Shown piece after piece: positions 23,888 through 35,379 of a DNA stretch of 64,000 nt (position 1 is its first letter; each line of letters opens with the position of its first letter). Location of the stretch: contig JAWWNJ010000019.1 of the NCBI GenBank assembly GCA_037176885.1, positions 1,116,001 to 1,180,000 of the forward strand, read 5' to 3'. The stretch is from Favolaschia claudopus (lineage: Eukaryota > Basidiomycota > Agaricomycetes > Agaricales > Mycenaceae). A program made the translations under genes and the position numbers. The notes under the pieces were generated by a model, which was not told the origin of the DNA, ran no database searches, and worked only from the letters and a program-made list of their open reading frames with translations.

Positions 23888-25193
23888 ATGCCAGCAATAC
23901 CTGATGAGGTCAAGCGTGCTGTTATTGTTTATAGTGTCGAGAACGTAAAAGGTCGAGAGGCGCAAGCTAGGTGGAAATGTGCTCTTGCCTTGGTGAGCCG
24001 CAATTTCCGCGACGTATTGTACGATGCAGGTACGCACGACGCTCGTAACAACTGTCTCTTGCTTCACGAACTTGGCAGATGAACTGTGGAACACGGTTTT
24101 TGTGCATTATGCCATGGATTTCAAGTACCTTCGACACATTTGCGATAGGGCCAAGAAATCAGCTAGAGCGCCGATCCTCCGCATCTCCACCGAGGCAGAG
24201 CGTGAAACCGGCGAAAAACAACTCGTCGGTTGTCGCTTGTTCAACAAAGTGGCGCGTTGGGCCTTTATGCTTGGGTTTCTCCTTGTCCCAGTGGTCAAAA
24301 AAGCTATTTCTATCCGAGTGGATTCAGCGGACCCCCATGCGGTGTCCCTTATCCTCAGACACGCCGGGATAGCCCAAGCTAGGGCATTGGAGCGCTTTAC
24401 TTGCTACGCTGCGACGGTGGAGCCGGATGATTCGAACAGCCTCTATCCACTCTTTTCACAAGGGCTTCGCCTCCTCTCGATATCGCACGTTAATCCTGCG
24501 GGCCTGGCTCCCATACAGTTTTACGGCCTCGTCAAGTTGCAGCTGTTGTCGATTAAAAAGAAGCTAGAGTGGTTTGAAATGCGCATTATTCTGACCAGCT
24601 GTATGGCGCTCGAAGAGTTGGAAGTTGCGGGGGTAGTGTGCATAGGTGCCGTTGGGACCAAAAGAATTGTGCTCGCGCACCTCTGGCATTTAAATTTGGA
24701 CATCTCTGAGCCGGGGGGCATGGACTTCGCTCGTCTACTGGACCTTCCTGTCCTCAGCAAGCTTACGATTCGCGGCGACGCCCATTCTCCATGGACCGCA
24801 TTTACCGACTCCCTTAGGCCGTATCTGGAGTCTGTCAAAGAATGCGTGTTGTCCGCTGCAGACTACACTGCTGGCATTGTGTCATTGCTTACAGCGATGC
24901 CCACAGTCGAAGCCATCGATTTGCGCCACGGCAACGACGACTTTATTTCCTCTATGACGGACGACGAGGACAACGACGATCTGGACCGTCCGCACCTCGA
25001 GCACCTGAAGTACTGGATCACAACATCCCACTTAACTTACTTCCAGGCCGACGCCCTTACAAACTGGCCTGGCGCAGCGGACGTTCTGATTTACACCGAG
25101 ATCAACGACGGAGGGGCTTACAAGTTCGCTGAATGGGAGCAGGACGATGAGGTTTACACGTTGACTCTGGTGCACGACAAGCCTGGGTGTTAG
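23888..25193 (+). CDS. F-box-like protein, tandem paralogue 1
   Basis: Two exons, 23888-24029 (142 nt) and 24079-25193, giving 418 residues. Exon 1 starts at ACCATGCCAGC and encodes a degenerate F-box (AIPDEVKRAVI ... ALVSRNFRDVLYD), completed by DELWNTVFVHYAMD in exon 2. Shared landmarks with the next two genes are an HIC-AxA segment after the F-box, the STEAERE-type motif and ELEVAGVVCIG. It ends in an acidic, repeat-poor segment before LVHDKPGC. Likely an SCF substrate receptor or derivative. Paralogy to the genes at 25739 and 27238 is evident from length, intron position and block order. Confidence 0.75.
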
Positions 25194-25372
25194 AGCCACG
25201 GCCGTTGTAAAGTTCTTGGATGTATTGTTCGACGTAAGATACAGGTAGTAGCGGGCGTGTTGACTGCGTCGGCATTTTAATTCTGTGCGCTGTGTGCTTG
25301 GACACTGGAGGCGTACAGTGCAAGCGTCATGATAGCTCTTTCAGAGAGACTTTTGGTTAGCGCGCCGATACA

Positions 25373-25476
25373 CGGCATTACATCAGCGACCTGAAAACGG
25401 CAGAGCGTGCCGTTTGTTATTTGTTTTTGTATAACACGTTCGGCATTACAGCCGTTTTCGGGCTGCTGATATGCCG
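25373..25476. repeat. imperfect inverted repeat, hairpin
   Basis: An arm of about 29 bp at 25373-25401 (CGGCATTACATCAGCG...AAAACGGC) is matched by its near reverse complement at 25451-25476 (GCCGTTTTCGG...ATATGCCG), separated by about 49 bp. It lies between F-box paralogues 1 and 2. Confidence 0.65.
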
Positions 25477-25738
25477 GCGAAGTTGGCGTTATTTGGCTCA
25501 TCTGCGCTTGTTAGATACCCTCACAATGCAATTTTTTTACGCCGAGAACAGGTTGTGAAAGAGTCAAGAAGGCCAGCAAATATGTCTACTGCACCAAACT
25601 TCAGTGCTCTAAGCGGGAAAAGCGCGGTTGCGAACTGAGATGCGACGACCGTCGTTTTGCGCAAAAATGTGGACCTTAAAGAGATTGTTCCTAGCCCCTC
25701 GTTCGCGCTTCCTAGGAGTCTGCAACTTCTAACCCGCC

Positions 25739-27034
25739 ATGAAGACGCTACCCAAAGAACTGCGGCAGGCCATCATCATCGAATCTCTGGACGACGTCGA
25801 AGGGCGTGAGAGCTTTCTAAAACGAAAGGGCGAAGTGGCTCTGGTTTGCCGAGATTTCTGCAACGTTGTGTACGACACTGGTGAGCACGTATTGATTGAA
25901 TGAAGAACATTTTAACGCTCGCGTGAAGGAGAATTTTGGGACACTTTGTTCATCCATTTCCGCATGGACTTGAAGCACATCGAGCATATCTGCCAAAGAG
26001 CGGGTGCCACCTCCAGGTTGAAGAATCTCCACATTTACACAGAAACTGAACGCGAACCTGGAGCTGCGAGCCTCGAGGGCTGCGTCTCGATCGACAAAAT
26101 CGCGCGTTGGGCGTCGCAGATAGGCGCACATCTGCGTCCAGTTCTTGAACAGGTGTCCGGTATCTGGATTAAATCCACCACACCCTACGCGATCTATCTC
26201 ATCATGCGTCGCATCGGAGTCAAGGCTGCGACAGAGCTCAAGGAATTTCATTGCCACTCAACGTACGACGACAACGACCACCCTCATTTCCTGCGCTGCG
26301 TTTGCTCTCAGCAGCTCACACGTTTCTCGACCTGGCGTGTTAGCCCAGCTGGGTTGACCCCCAGCGAATACCGCACCGTTCGCAAGCTTCAGTTATTTCA
26401 TATAGCTTTCAAACTTGAATGGCCGCAGCTCAGAGCCATCTTCGAGAACTGCGTCGCGGTGGAGGTACTGGAAGTCTCGGGCGTGATTTGCAAAGGCTTT
26501 CCAGCCAACTCGAGGGTTACGCTTCCCGCTGTGCGGGAATTTACTATGGACATAGCGGACGCGGGGGCAATCGAGGTCGCCAGTATGCTCTTCATGCCCT
26601 TTCTTTTCAAGTTTACGGTTCGCGGCACACGTAGCGCACCGTGGAGGTCTTTTACCGAATGTTTTGCGCCCATGCTCGGCAGCATTCGACGATGTTCATT
26701 GGATGCCGGACGATTTACAAGCGCGGTCGCTGATTTTTTAAGAACGCTTCGAGGCGTCGAAGTTATTGATCTGCGTCGTGGAGGGAATTGGCTCGTCGAG
26801 CAGCTGGCCACTCGCGCTGGTCCCGAACGGCCACAACTGCCAGCTCTCGATCGATGGGTTGTGCCTTCAGATCTAACGTTCGCCGAAGCTCGGGTCCTAC
26901 TCAAATGGCCGGGGTCGACTGTACGCGCTGTATACGAAGAGGCTAGAGACGAAGATGGGCATTTTGTCGAGTGGAAACAGGGATACGACGGCAGGTTCAG
27001 TCTAGTACCAATGGAAGTGGAGCCGTGGGCATAG
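25739..27034 (+). CDS. F-box-like protein, tandem paralogue 2
   Basis: Two exons, 25739-25880 (142 nt) and 25929-27034, giving 415 residues. Exon 1 encodes TLPKELRQAIIIESL ... VALVCRDFCNVVYDT; exon 2 continues GEFWDTLFIHFRMD. The HICQRAGATSR, YTETEREPGA, LEVSGVICKG and FTVRGTRSAPW blocks align in order with the neighbours. Exon 1 has exactly the same length and end phase as in the flanking paralogues, which shows tandem duplication of a whole gene. Predicted SCF-type receptor; no substrate can be inferred. Confidence 0.77.
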
Positions 27035-27237
27035 ACGCCATGTTGTAGTTATAAATCAGCCTGGCTATCATAACCTTTATTATCCTTAACTTGTGCTTCT
27101 CATCGACTGCCTTCAAGTTACGCAAGTCAGCCAAAGCGTCGGACCCGAAGCGCTGTTCCTAACCCCTCGCGCTCAGCCCACAATTCAGGAGTTGAACGAG
27201 AGGAGTATCGCCGCACACCTTCACTTGCTACCAACAG

Positions 27238-28536
27238 ATGCAGAAACTACCAGCGGAAGTCAAGCAAGCTATCTTCACGTTGTCTGTTCAGGAATCTTGG
27301 GGTCGCGAACGGACACTCAACTTGAAGGGAGAGCTAGCTTTGGTTTGCAAAGATTTCGGCCAGATCATATACAATACAGGTAAATTTGCGGTTTTGCATG
27401 TGGTGGCGGCGTTGACATTGAAGACAGGCGAATTTTGGGACCGCCCGTTCGTGCACTGTCGCATGGACGAGGCACACATCAAACACATATGTGCAAGGGC
27501 CGAAGCGACATCGAGACCAATCGAATTGCACATATCGACGGAGACCGAAGACGAACCTGGAGGTCCGCCTCTCGCAGGCATTGTTCCGTGGAATGGAGGG
27601 CCGGATTGGGCGCTAGCGATGGCCTCGTACCTTAGGCCAGTGGTCAAGAAAGCGGCGTCTATCAGAATTCACGCGGCGACTCCGGAAACGACATCTCGCA
27701 TCTTGCTCAATGTCGGATTTCAATTCGCTACGGAGTTGAAGCATTTTTTCTGCCATTCCACCTACCCCGCTCCGGACGATGGCAATGGACTGTTATCAGT
27801 CAACTCGCACCATTTAACGTTGCTGTCAGTCGGGCGGGTCGATATCAGTGCCATGCCCCTTGTGTCTTTTCGTAACCTCCGCACGCTGAGTTTGTACTAT
27901 ATATCATACAAACTCCAGTGGCCCCACCTCATGACTATCTTCGCCAACTGTCTTTCCGTGGAATCGTTGGAGGTGGTCGGCGTCGCGTGCGAAGGAGAGG
28001 TGGGCGGTGGTCGCGTAACCCTCCCCGCAGTTCGGGAGTTCACGACTGATTTAACAATTCCTGGTGCCATCGAAGTGGCGAGCATGATCTTCTTGCCGTC
28101 TATCGTCACGCTTACTATGCGGGGCGAATGGGTTCAGGGGTGGACGCCGTTCACCAGTGCCTTTGCTCAGACGTTGAGCAAAGTCAAGCAGTGCTGCATT
28201 GACGGTGAGATGTATAGTCCTGACGTCGCAGACTTTCTAGCGGCACTCCATTCCGTTGAAGTTCTCGACTTGCGCTCCTCGAGCGCAGGCTTTTTGCGCG
28301 GTCTCGCTCGCGCTGTCGGTCCCCACGGCCCAAGGCACCCCGACTTGGTCAATCTCAAGTACTGGGTCGTTTCATTAGGCGTGACCTTGGCACAGGTCCG
28401 CGTGCTCCTCGATTGGCCAGGCTCTGATGTGCGCGCCGTATACGCGGCCGCTTCGCCGCCCCAAGATATCATTGAATGGGAGGAGGAGGATGGTGTGCTT
28501 ACGCTCACGCCTGTGGAGGACATTCCCCTGCTCTGA
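27238..28536 (+). CDS. F-box-like protein, tandem paralogue 3
   Basis: Two exons, 27238-27379 (142 nt) and 27428-28536, giving 416 residues. Retaining the intron also keeps the frame open, so intron-retained transcripts would still code (GKFAVLHVVAALTLKT inserted). The F-box-like N-terminus is KLPAEVKQAIFTLS ... LALVCKDFGQIIYNT followed by GEFWDRPFVHCRMD. Blocks HICARAEATSRP, STETEDEPGG, LEVVGVACEG and LTMRGEWVQGW match paralogue 2 closely. Last of the array; function predicted only by family. Confidence 0.77.
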   Translation: MQKLPAEVKQAIFTLSVQESWGRERTLNLKGELALVCKDFGQIIYNTGKFAVLHVVAALTLKTGEFWDRPFVHCRMDEAHIKHICARAEATSRPIELHISTETEDEPGGPPLAGIVPWNGGPDWALAMASYLRPVVKKAASIRIHAATPETTSRILLNVGFQFATELKHFFCHSTYPAPDDGNGLLSVNSHHLTLLSVGRVDISAMPLVSFRNLRTLSLYYISYKLQWPHLMTIFANCLSVESLEVVGVACEGEVGGGRVTLPAVREFTTDLTIPGAIEVASMIFLPSIVTLTMRGEWVQGWTPFTSAFAQTLSKVKQCCIDGEMYSPDVADFLAALHSVEVLDLRSSSAGFLRGLARAVGPHGPRHPDLVNLKYWVVSLGVTLAQVRVLLDWPGSDVRAVYAAASPPQDIIEWEEEDGVLTLTPVEDIPLL

Positions 28537-29502
28537 AGGAATATCAACCGCAGCCGAGTGGGCTAATAGTCGTATTATATTATCGTAAAGGACGTATCAA
28601 AAGTACTATCAAAGCTGTCTAAAATACACGCAGATCGAGGCATTCTCTGAAAGAGTAGAGCAAAAAGTAATCTTTGCATTGCAACACTTTCATAAGTATG
28701 CTTTCGCTGGTTAACGCGGATCTTCCGGAAAAGGGCTTCGTTGGACAATCATTGCACATGCATTCGGCCGGAGAAGGTCATACAAATTCAGAGTACTACT
28801 GGCACATTTTACGATACTCAGTGGCTGGAATCATTGTAAATCCTACACGTTCCCAATATGCACGGCGACGAAAAGCGCTAAATTCGAGGTCAGTGAACGG
28901 CATGCTCCACACATGCTCTTTCCCTGGTAAACCCGTCAGTAAATGGAAGACAAACGACCAAGGCCACGTACGATATACCAAGAATGGTTTCAATTTCAAC
29001 ACAAAGCGTCTCTTGCAGAGCCGCACACAGACATCGGTTGAGAATTCGGCGCGATTGAAATATAGATAGTAGGTAGCATGTCGCAAGACAAAGCAGATTA
29101 AAAGGGAGCATCGAGCGGGACGTGGAGCGCAGTCGAGAATGCCACGACGCCCATACGGTATGGATATTGCTTTGCATCCCAGGGCATCTGAATGCAAAGT
29201 AAGCATTGTTCTCGACGGTTGCAGGACAGCGTACCGGCCGCCAATGACCCCAAAGCAGCACAAAACGCAATGTGCGTCTCAGATACAGCAAACGCTAACA
29301 TGTAAGAGCGCTCGGTGTTGCAGGCCCCGAAAGGCTGACAGTAGGGGGGGGGAAACATGCCCGGTGAAGAATGATGTTAGAATCCTCTGCCTCCTTATAA
29401 ACTCGAGTCTCAGACTAATGACCCCTTTCCATCGATCGTCGGGTGCCATGAAAGAAAGAAAAGTAATTAACGCGTGCTAAGTAAGTACACATGAACCGGT
29501 GG
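28537..29502. other. intergenic, about 1 kb
   Basis: This stretch lies between the last F-box paralogue (+) and the end of the TET/JBP-like gene (-). The frames here are antisense to one another and show no domains. A GGGGGGG run occurs at 29345-29351. Confidence 0.5.
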
Positions 29503-32500
29503 TTATCCACGGCGCCGCCTAAGGTTGTATTGTATGGCTTTGGTGGCTTTCGCGCGTGTCACGTTTTTTTTGTTGTTTGACGAGTGCCTTCCTGTGCTGG
29601 TTGTGGACCCTGTTCCTGAGCCGACGCTGGGAGCGACGGAAGCCCTGCCTTCTTTGATCGTACGCCCAGCGCTGCCAGATGCTCGGCTTGTGTTACTTTT
29701 ACGACTTCCTCTATTACTTCTGCTTTGCCGCTGTCTGGACGATTGGGCGGCTTGCATGGTTGATCTAGACGGCATGACAGTGCCATGCAGCTCTGTACCA
29801 TCAAAAATCCTGAGGGTGATTAGTTTGCAGGTCTTGCTTTAGCGCAGTATCACATTTACCACACACAGTTGCTCTCAGTCCGGAAATAAACGCCCCAATC
29901 TACGTAGGCGAAGTTGAAGTCATGCTCAGAGCAACCTTCTTTGACAAGTTGCATGCAAGGGTGTAGGTATCGGCGGTGTTCCTCCTCGATATCCAGGTCA
30001 CGGTGCACAGGTGCGATGTAATTTTCGCAGTAGTAGCTCGTGAGGCCGTATTTTCCCAAGCGGTGTAGTCCAGCATCGTTGGTTAAATGCTTGAAGTCGG
30101 ACTCGATGCCCTGGTAAATAGTTTTTGCCGCAACGATTAAGAGGTCGTTGTCCTGTAATGTGAGTGAGATTTTTTTTTCGTCTTGAACAAGATTGTAAGA
30201 CAGACCAACGCGCTTCTGAAAAAGGCTTTTATATCGTCGATAGTATCACCGCGGTGGACGTTGTAAGGCATGTATCCGTCACCCTTGCGGCCTCCGGCAG
30301 GCATCCGAGACCCCTCGCCCGACATCTTTCCGTAGTCCCACCGTTGCATCGCTGCACGGCGTCGCAGGGCTGAGGTCTTGATGCGTCGCGCGTTGTAATT
30401 GAGCAGGTCAAGCGTAGGTTGTGCGAAAGCGTTATACCTAAAACCTCCAACCTGCGCACAGTCATGAACGACACGGTGAAAAGTAGCCAGCTTTACACAC
30501 TAGATACACTTTTTGCGTGCTTTGGTCTGTATACACCAATCTCACAATGTCGCGATTGCACGTTGATCACACTGCGTGATCCTTCGCTCGAGGGGTTATT
30601 TCTACCAAGCCGATTTCTTGTGGAGTAACATAATTTTGAGGACCAAGCGTGCAACTGCCGTCCTGTAAACAGTCAAGTTACATGTGAAGCAAACTTTGTG
30701 TTCTCTTACCCTCTCTTTTGGCTGTAGTCGTTCGTGCTCGCCGTAAACTGTCAACGCATAATCTACGTACTTTGCCATCGCGTCCGAGTGATCTGTCACC
30801 GGGACAAACCTGATACAGCGCTCTGATTCAGGTCGTTCCATACACCCTCCACAACCTTTCTCCGTAAACCACGAAGGAAGATTTGGAGTCGAAGGGTCGG
30901 CCACAGTGGGATCTACGTCAGGGTTGTCGGGCTCGTTCGGAGCAGCGGGGGTCGGCGAGGCCTTCGTATTACTACTCTTTTTGAATACCTCTGCATTCAC
31001 GGTCTTAACGGTGGCTCTGTAACGTCGGGTTTCTAGCAAAATGGCCGCAAAGCGAGGGTCGATCTCTTTCAAGAGGCGCCTGACTCTTCGGTTGTCATTG
31101 CCTTCTTCCATTATGGGGTGCTTGCAAATGGATCTATAGACCTTGTTGAGGTCCCAACCAATAGTCTGACCAGGTTCAACGCTCTCAGTAGTAATAAGAA
31201 GAGGTAAGCCACACACTCGGTAATTGACGCATTTTAGCCACGGCAGAAGCCAGTGTTCGGCGTTTGCTTTGAAAGAGTCTTCTGATACTAAAAACGTGCA
31301 GGTGGAAGGGTAGGCTACCCAAGGATGTATTTCGACGTGTGTGCCAAAAAAACGTAGAAAGTCGTCAGCATCGAATTCGAAAGGTCCCTGTTCTATAAGA
31401 GGCTAAGAAAAGAGATGAGATTAAAAACGTCGGTTTTGTGAAACTTACGGGAACGGGGACCGAAGGATCTAATGGCGACCATCGATCGAGGATGTCCCCA
31501 TAGGCAGATTTCCAGTCGTACAGTCTAAAGGACTGCTGGACGTCCGGGTGTGAATTTTCCAACGGGTGGAAGGGATCGCACACTTTTAGCAGCAGTGAGT
31601 ATAACGGAGACGACTTTCCATCAACAGGCATGAGTACTACATTCTGTAATTGATTGGGAAATGTACCTCGAATCTGGCTCTAAATTCCGGCTGTACAAAC
31701 ACACGTTCTTCAATTTTTCTGAGTTTTACGAGGGCGTCGACTAGAGTCTTGCAATTCCTCGGTTCAGAAGCCAGCTGAGTGTACAATAAGTTTCAGTAGC
31801 GTGTGTGTTGGAGAGAGCATTTACTTCTACGGCGGGAAAGAAAAAAGCTTCGACAATTCGAGCGTGTTCCTCGAAGGACACGTCATGGTCAGCATTAGCT
31901 TTGCTGGTTCTCTCGACGTCGCGGGCTAGTGGCATGTCTTCATTCGCGTCGATAACCTTAAATGGTACTCCCATGTGGACATCATCGTCGTTTGCCAGCT
32001 CATCTCCGCTGAGGTCAGATAGGTCTGACTCGTCTCCGAAAACCAGGGCATGAACATCGGGGGTTCGGGACGGAGTCAGGCTTGCGATATCATTTGCGTT
32101 GAGGTCGCCTGCAAGAGAAAATTCGCAGCCGAGAGTAGACTGCATGCAGGGGTTAGACTTCGGTTTTGTGTAAAACAGCGCGACGACACGCACATCATAT
32201 GGCTGTACTCCAAGGGTTTTGCGTGCGGGACCTAGTATCTTCAAGACTTCCGAGCGACACTGACTTGAATCCTTGTAAAAAAACCGAGACCACATCACAT
32301 CGATGAACAGCTCAATTTGTGGCTCGATGTAACTGTCCTCAGGAACGTCGCCACCCAACACTAGCGAAAGCCAGTTGTTGATTCTGCCAAACTAAAGGTA
32401 GCACGTTAGCTCAGAAACAGCAGTATTCCAATCACGCACCCAGACATCCGTTTTCAGACCGTCGACTAACTTTTTTCGCCGCCGTTGCCCCTCGAGGCGA

Positions 32501-32622
32501 CTGATCACAGTCGTTTGTATCTCCCAATCTCTGAACGCGGCGGCGAGCGGGTCGAGAGTAAGCAGCTCTTGATCTTCGACGAAGGGGGGGAGGTATATGT
32601 CTCTAAGCCACATGTCGCTCAT
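29503..32622 (-). CDS. probable TET/JBP-type 2-oxoglutarate/Fe(II) dioxygenase protein
   Basis: TET/JBP enzymes oxidise methylated or thymine bases in DNA using Fe(II) and 2-oxoglutarate. The model has nine exons (32440-32622, 31825-32391, 31703-31774, 31449-31643, 30710-31402, 30606-30662, 30206-30499, 29860-30152, 29503-29809), 886 residues, all in frame. The dioxygenase-like core sits at about 690-800: an HxD motif in APVHRDLDIEEEH, the segment FNFAYVDWGVYF, then IFDGTELHGTVMPSR, giving the second His and a following Arg. The order and spacing resemble fungal TET/JBP cores. The N-terminal 600 residues are unknown, with an acidic stretch (DESDLSDLSGDE) and CGGCMERPESERC, a possible metal site. 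The C-terminus is Ser/Arg/Lys rich, as expected for a nucleic-acid-associated protein. Start chosen at MSDMW; an ATG at 32775 is in frame. The fold assignment rests on motifs only. Confidence 0.62.
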
Positions 32623-33004
32623 GGACGCAGTGTGTAAGGGAATGTACGTGGCACAGCGTGGGAAGTGAGCAAGAATCGAAATTGATCGACGCGAAAGACC
32701 GAACAGTGGCGAGGAACTGAAGGCGCGCGCGAAGAAATGTGAGCTACGTCGCAGGCGACAGCTGAATGCAAGCAAAGGTCAAGTTGAGAGTTGACTGCAA
32801 GGAGAATGGTTTCATCGCGATCGGCTTACAAGAGCCTTTTCAGGACTTGCAGAGGCCAATGACGCCGGTAAGACATGAGAGGTCATGTACTCCTGAACTC
32901 AAAACTACTGTTGAGAGTTCAGTCGGCGGGTGACTGTCGAGGCAAGATGCAACCAGTCACAAGGAAAGGATCAACGAAACGCGCTGTCTTATACACATAC
33001 ACGT

Positions 33005-33146
33005 TATGTCACGCGTTTGACAGTCACGCAAAGTTCACATGACCGAGTTGCGGTCGGCAGGCAGCCGGTCACACATAAACTATGTCACGCGTTTGACAGT
33101 CGCGTCAACTCACATGACCGAGTCGAGTTCGGCAAGCAGCCCGACC
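33005..33146. repeat. 76-bp direct repeat, two copies
   Basis: TATGTCACGCGTTTGACAGTC begins at 33005 and again at 33081; the shared unit continues through CACATGACCGAGT and GGCA-GCAGCC. It lies in the upstream region of the TET/JBP-like gene, which starts at 32622 on the minus strand, so it may be regulatory. Confidence 0.8.
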
Positions 33147-33418
33147 CCGCGGCTTCGTCGCCGCCGTCAGGCTTGATGTCGCCGGCAGGTTTGGCGGAGT
33201 TGGTGCGGTGCCACTCTTGCTCTTGACGAATACAAGCGATTTTCCGATACAACGGTAGTTTGCGTGCATGCCAATGAGTAAAAGCACCTAGCGGGTTTCG
33301 GGCGCCAAGCGTAGAGACCGTGATGAATTCCTCGCACAGCGAGAAATAGTGAAATTGAGTAAAGACAGCCCTCACATCGAGTACATGGAGTAAAAACACA
33401 TCGCATCGTCGACTTCAG

Positions 33419-34014
33419 TCACTTGTACATAGCCTCGAATTGTACCACGCTCAGGATGTACGGGACGGATCCTGACAATCCGCGATTGACTCGTCGAATA
33501 TCAAGCAGAACTGTGGCTAGCAAAAGGGCGCCTCTCGGGGCGTCTTTGTCCGACGCCAGAACCAATTGATTGGTAACTGTGTAAAACAATTAGACACCGC
33601 AGAATATTTGAACTTTTACCGACCTAAAGCAGGGTCCCATCCGTGATGTGCAGCAGCTTGCGCGAGGGTCAGCAGCTGCTTGTCGTATTCGAGGGCGATT
33701 CGCCGATGCACTATCCTCGTTTTCTTCCACTCAGGGCGTCTAAGCACTATGATACCGTCGCGCTGTAACTTTGTTAGGTCGCACACAATGAAACCAGGCA
33801 CAACAAAAACTACCACTTCGTCGACCATCCCAAAAATTGTAAAATGCACAGGAGTCAGTGTGCTCCGCTTCACAGATCCTACCAATGTCTGTGCGTTCCA
33901 ACTGCCGCCCTTTTTGATCCATTCCCACTGTTGATACGCAGCGAAGGTGTACTCGCATTCTCGATAAAACACAAGGAAGGCCTTGAGGACGTCTGGGAGC
34001 AACTGTGTGGACAT
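33419..34014 (-). CDS. uncharacterised three-exon protein, family A copy 2
   Basis: Three exons (33814-34014, 33624-33762, 33419-33576), 165 residues; an upstream in-frame ATG at 34071 would add 19 residues. The blocks KAFLVFYRECEYTFA, FTIFGMVDEVR, IIVLRRPEWKK, EYDKQLLTLAQ and a C-terminal block ending in VVQFEAMYK correspond one to one with the 17127-17767 protein. Intron phases (0, then 1) are identical. No domain is recognised. It is transcribed divergently from the gene at 34172 and in the same direction as the TET/JBP-like gene. Its recurrence in two places of one island suggests transposition or repeated local duplication. Confidence 0.7.
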
Positions 34015-34171
34015 GGGGGCTTGAAGGAAAGAGGGGGTTAGGAACAGCCACTTGAACACTGGAACAGGCACGCTAAAATGAATGTAAAACCCTTACGCGC
34101 GGAAGTTCTTAAGACTTTCGAACACCCCCTGTGTAAGTCGCTGCTCTCTAGTGCCTCCCGTCCTTTTCGAC

Positions 34172-35183
34172 ATGCATCGTTATCTCGCTCCCAATGCCCG
34201 GATTAACCCTACACATTTTCGCTCTGTGTTGAAAGGTCATGACAAGAATTTCTTGGGGAACGTCGTGTTCGGCGAAGACATGTTCGCCCCAAAACCACCC
34301 AATTACTTTTACACTGCGCGGGCTGTGGATGCGTGGAATGACGTTCTGCCTCAGGACAAGTTCCAGACTATTCTGTTCGGCAGAGTGGGCAGCCTTCCTG
34401 TACGTATAGCGCTCTAGTCGGCGCTCCAACTTGAGTCGTTGAACAGGTGGTCACTGAGGTCGGGACGTTCATAACACTTAAGCATCCGGACTGGGCGAGT
34501 GCTGGATACGGTAAAGACGAGTTTAAGAATTTGTTTTACGGTCAGATGGAGGCGTTGAGCGCTTCGACGGAAGTTGACATGGCCGAAGATTACGACGCAG
34601 ACCAGGTAGGACTGACTCTTCGGGCGAAAATCACACTGACGGTGTAAATCGCAGCATCTCAACATTAGGGATTGGACGCACTACGGAGACTTAAAGGTCG
34701 ACATTTGGAAGTGGTATCAGACGACTCTGTTCAGCAAGTCCGACGCGCGTGGAGTGTTCACGAACTCAGTCGCTTCCCACAATGGGGACACCTTCCCTTT
34801 CAAGCTAGGAGACACCGTGATTGTTGATGCTGAGTTGTATCGCGTCGTCGTTGACCATGAAGATGCTCCTACATATAGGGTATTTTTCTTTTCCCTCGGT
34901 GGGATTTACATACACTGACAGACTTCTTTGTTAGGGTTATCATATTTTTGCCCACCACATGAAGGAGATTCGACCCTTGCACGCATCGCACGAACACGGG
35001 ATGCACTGCGACTGCAACGAACAACGCGAGTCTCGGGCCACCGAAGAGGCGCGCGGAGAAGACGAAGGAGACGGTGAAGCAGACATGGACATGTCTGACG
35101 GGGAAGGTGACGCGAATGGTGCACGCATTGTGGACGACGAGGACGTAGCGTTGTCAGATTCTTCTACTTTGCATTCACCGTAA
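34172..35183 (+). CDS. uncharacterised four-exon protein with acidic tail
   Basis: Four exons (34172-34399, 34447-34605, 34655-34879, 34935-35183), 286 residues, frame continuous. Blocks FQTILFGRVGSLPVV and TFITLKHPDW resemble the FGMV...RPDW core of family A, so it may be a distant member. It continues with KLGDTVIVDAELYRVV and GYHIFAHHMKEIRPLH, then a strongly acidic tail (ARGEDEGDGEADMDMSDGEG). A His/Cys cluster HASHEHGMHCDC precedes the tail. No known domain; a chromatin or nucleic-acid role is only a guess from the acidic tail and neighbours. Confidence 0.65.
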
Positions 35184-35320
35184 AATACGCATGTATCCTG
35201 TTATGTCTCCTACGATGGAACATGTATCGCCCAGCCGCTTTGTTTTAGCCACGTCATACAAAAAAGCGGCAGCGATCTGGATCTTTGTGTCTGAAATCAA
35301 ATGTCAGGAGGACTAGAAAG

Positions 35321-35328
35321 TATATAAG
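35321..35328 (+). promoter_or_regulatory. TATA box of the 35380 gene
   Basis: TATATAAG lies 52-59 bp upstream of the ATG at 35380, a standard fungal position. Confidence 0.5.
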
Positions 35329-35379
35329 GGACGAAGGCGTTGCAGTGGATGGACTCGCACTTCAGCTCTCTATCTTCAA

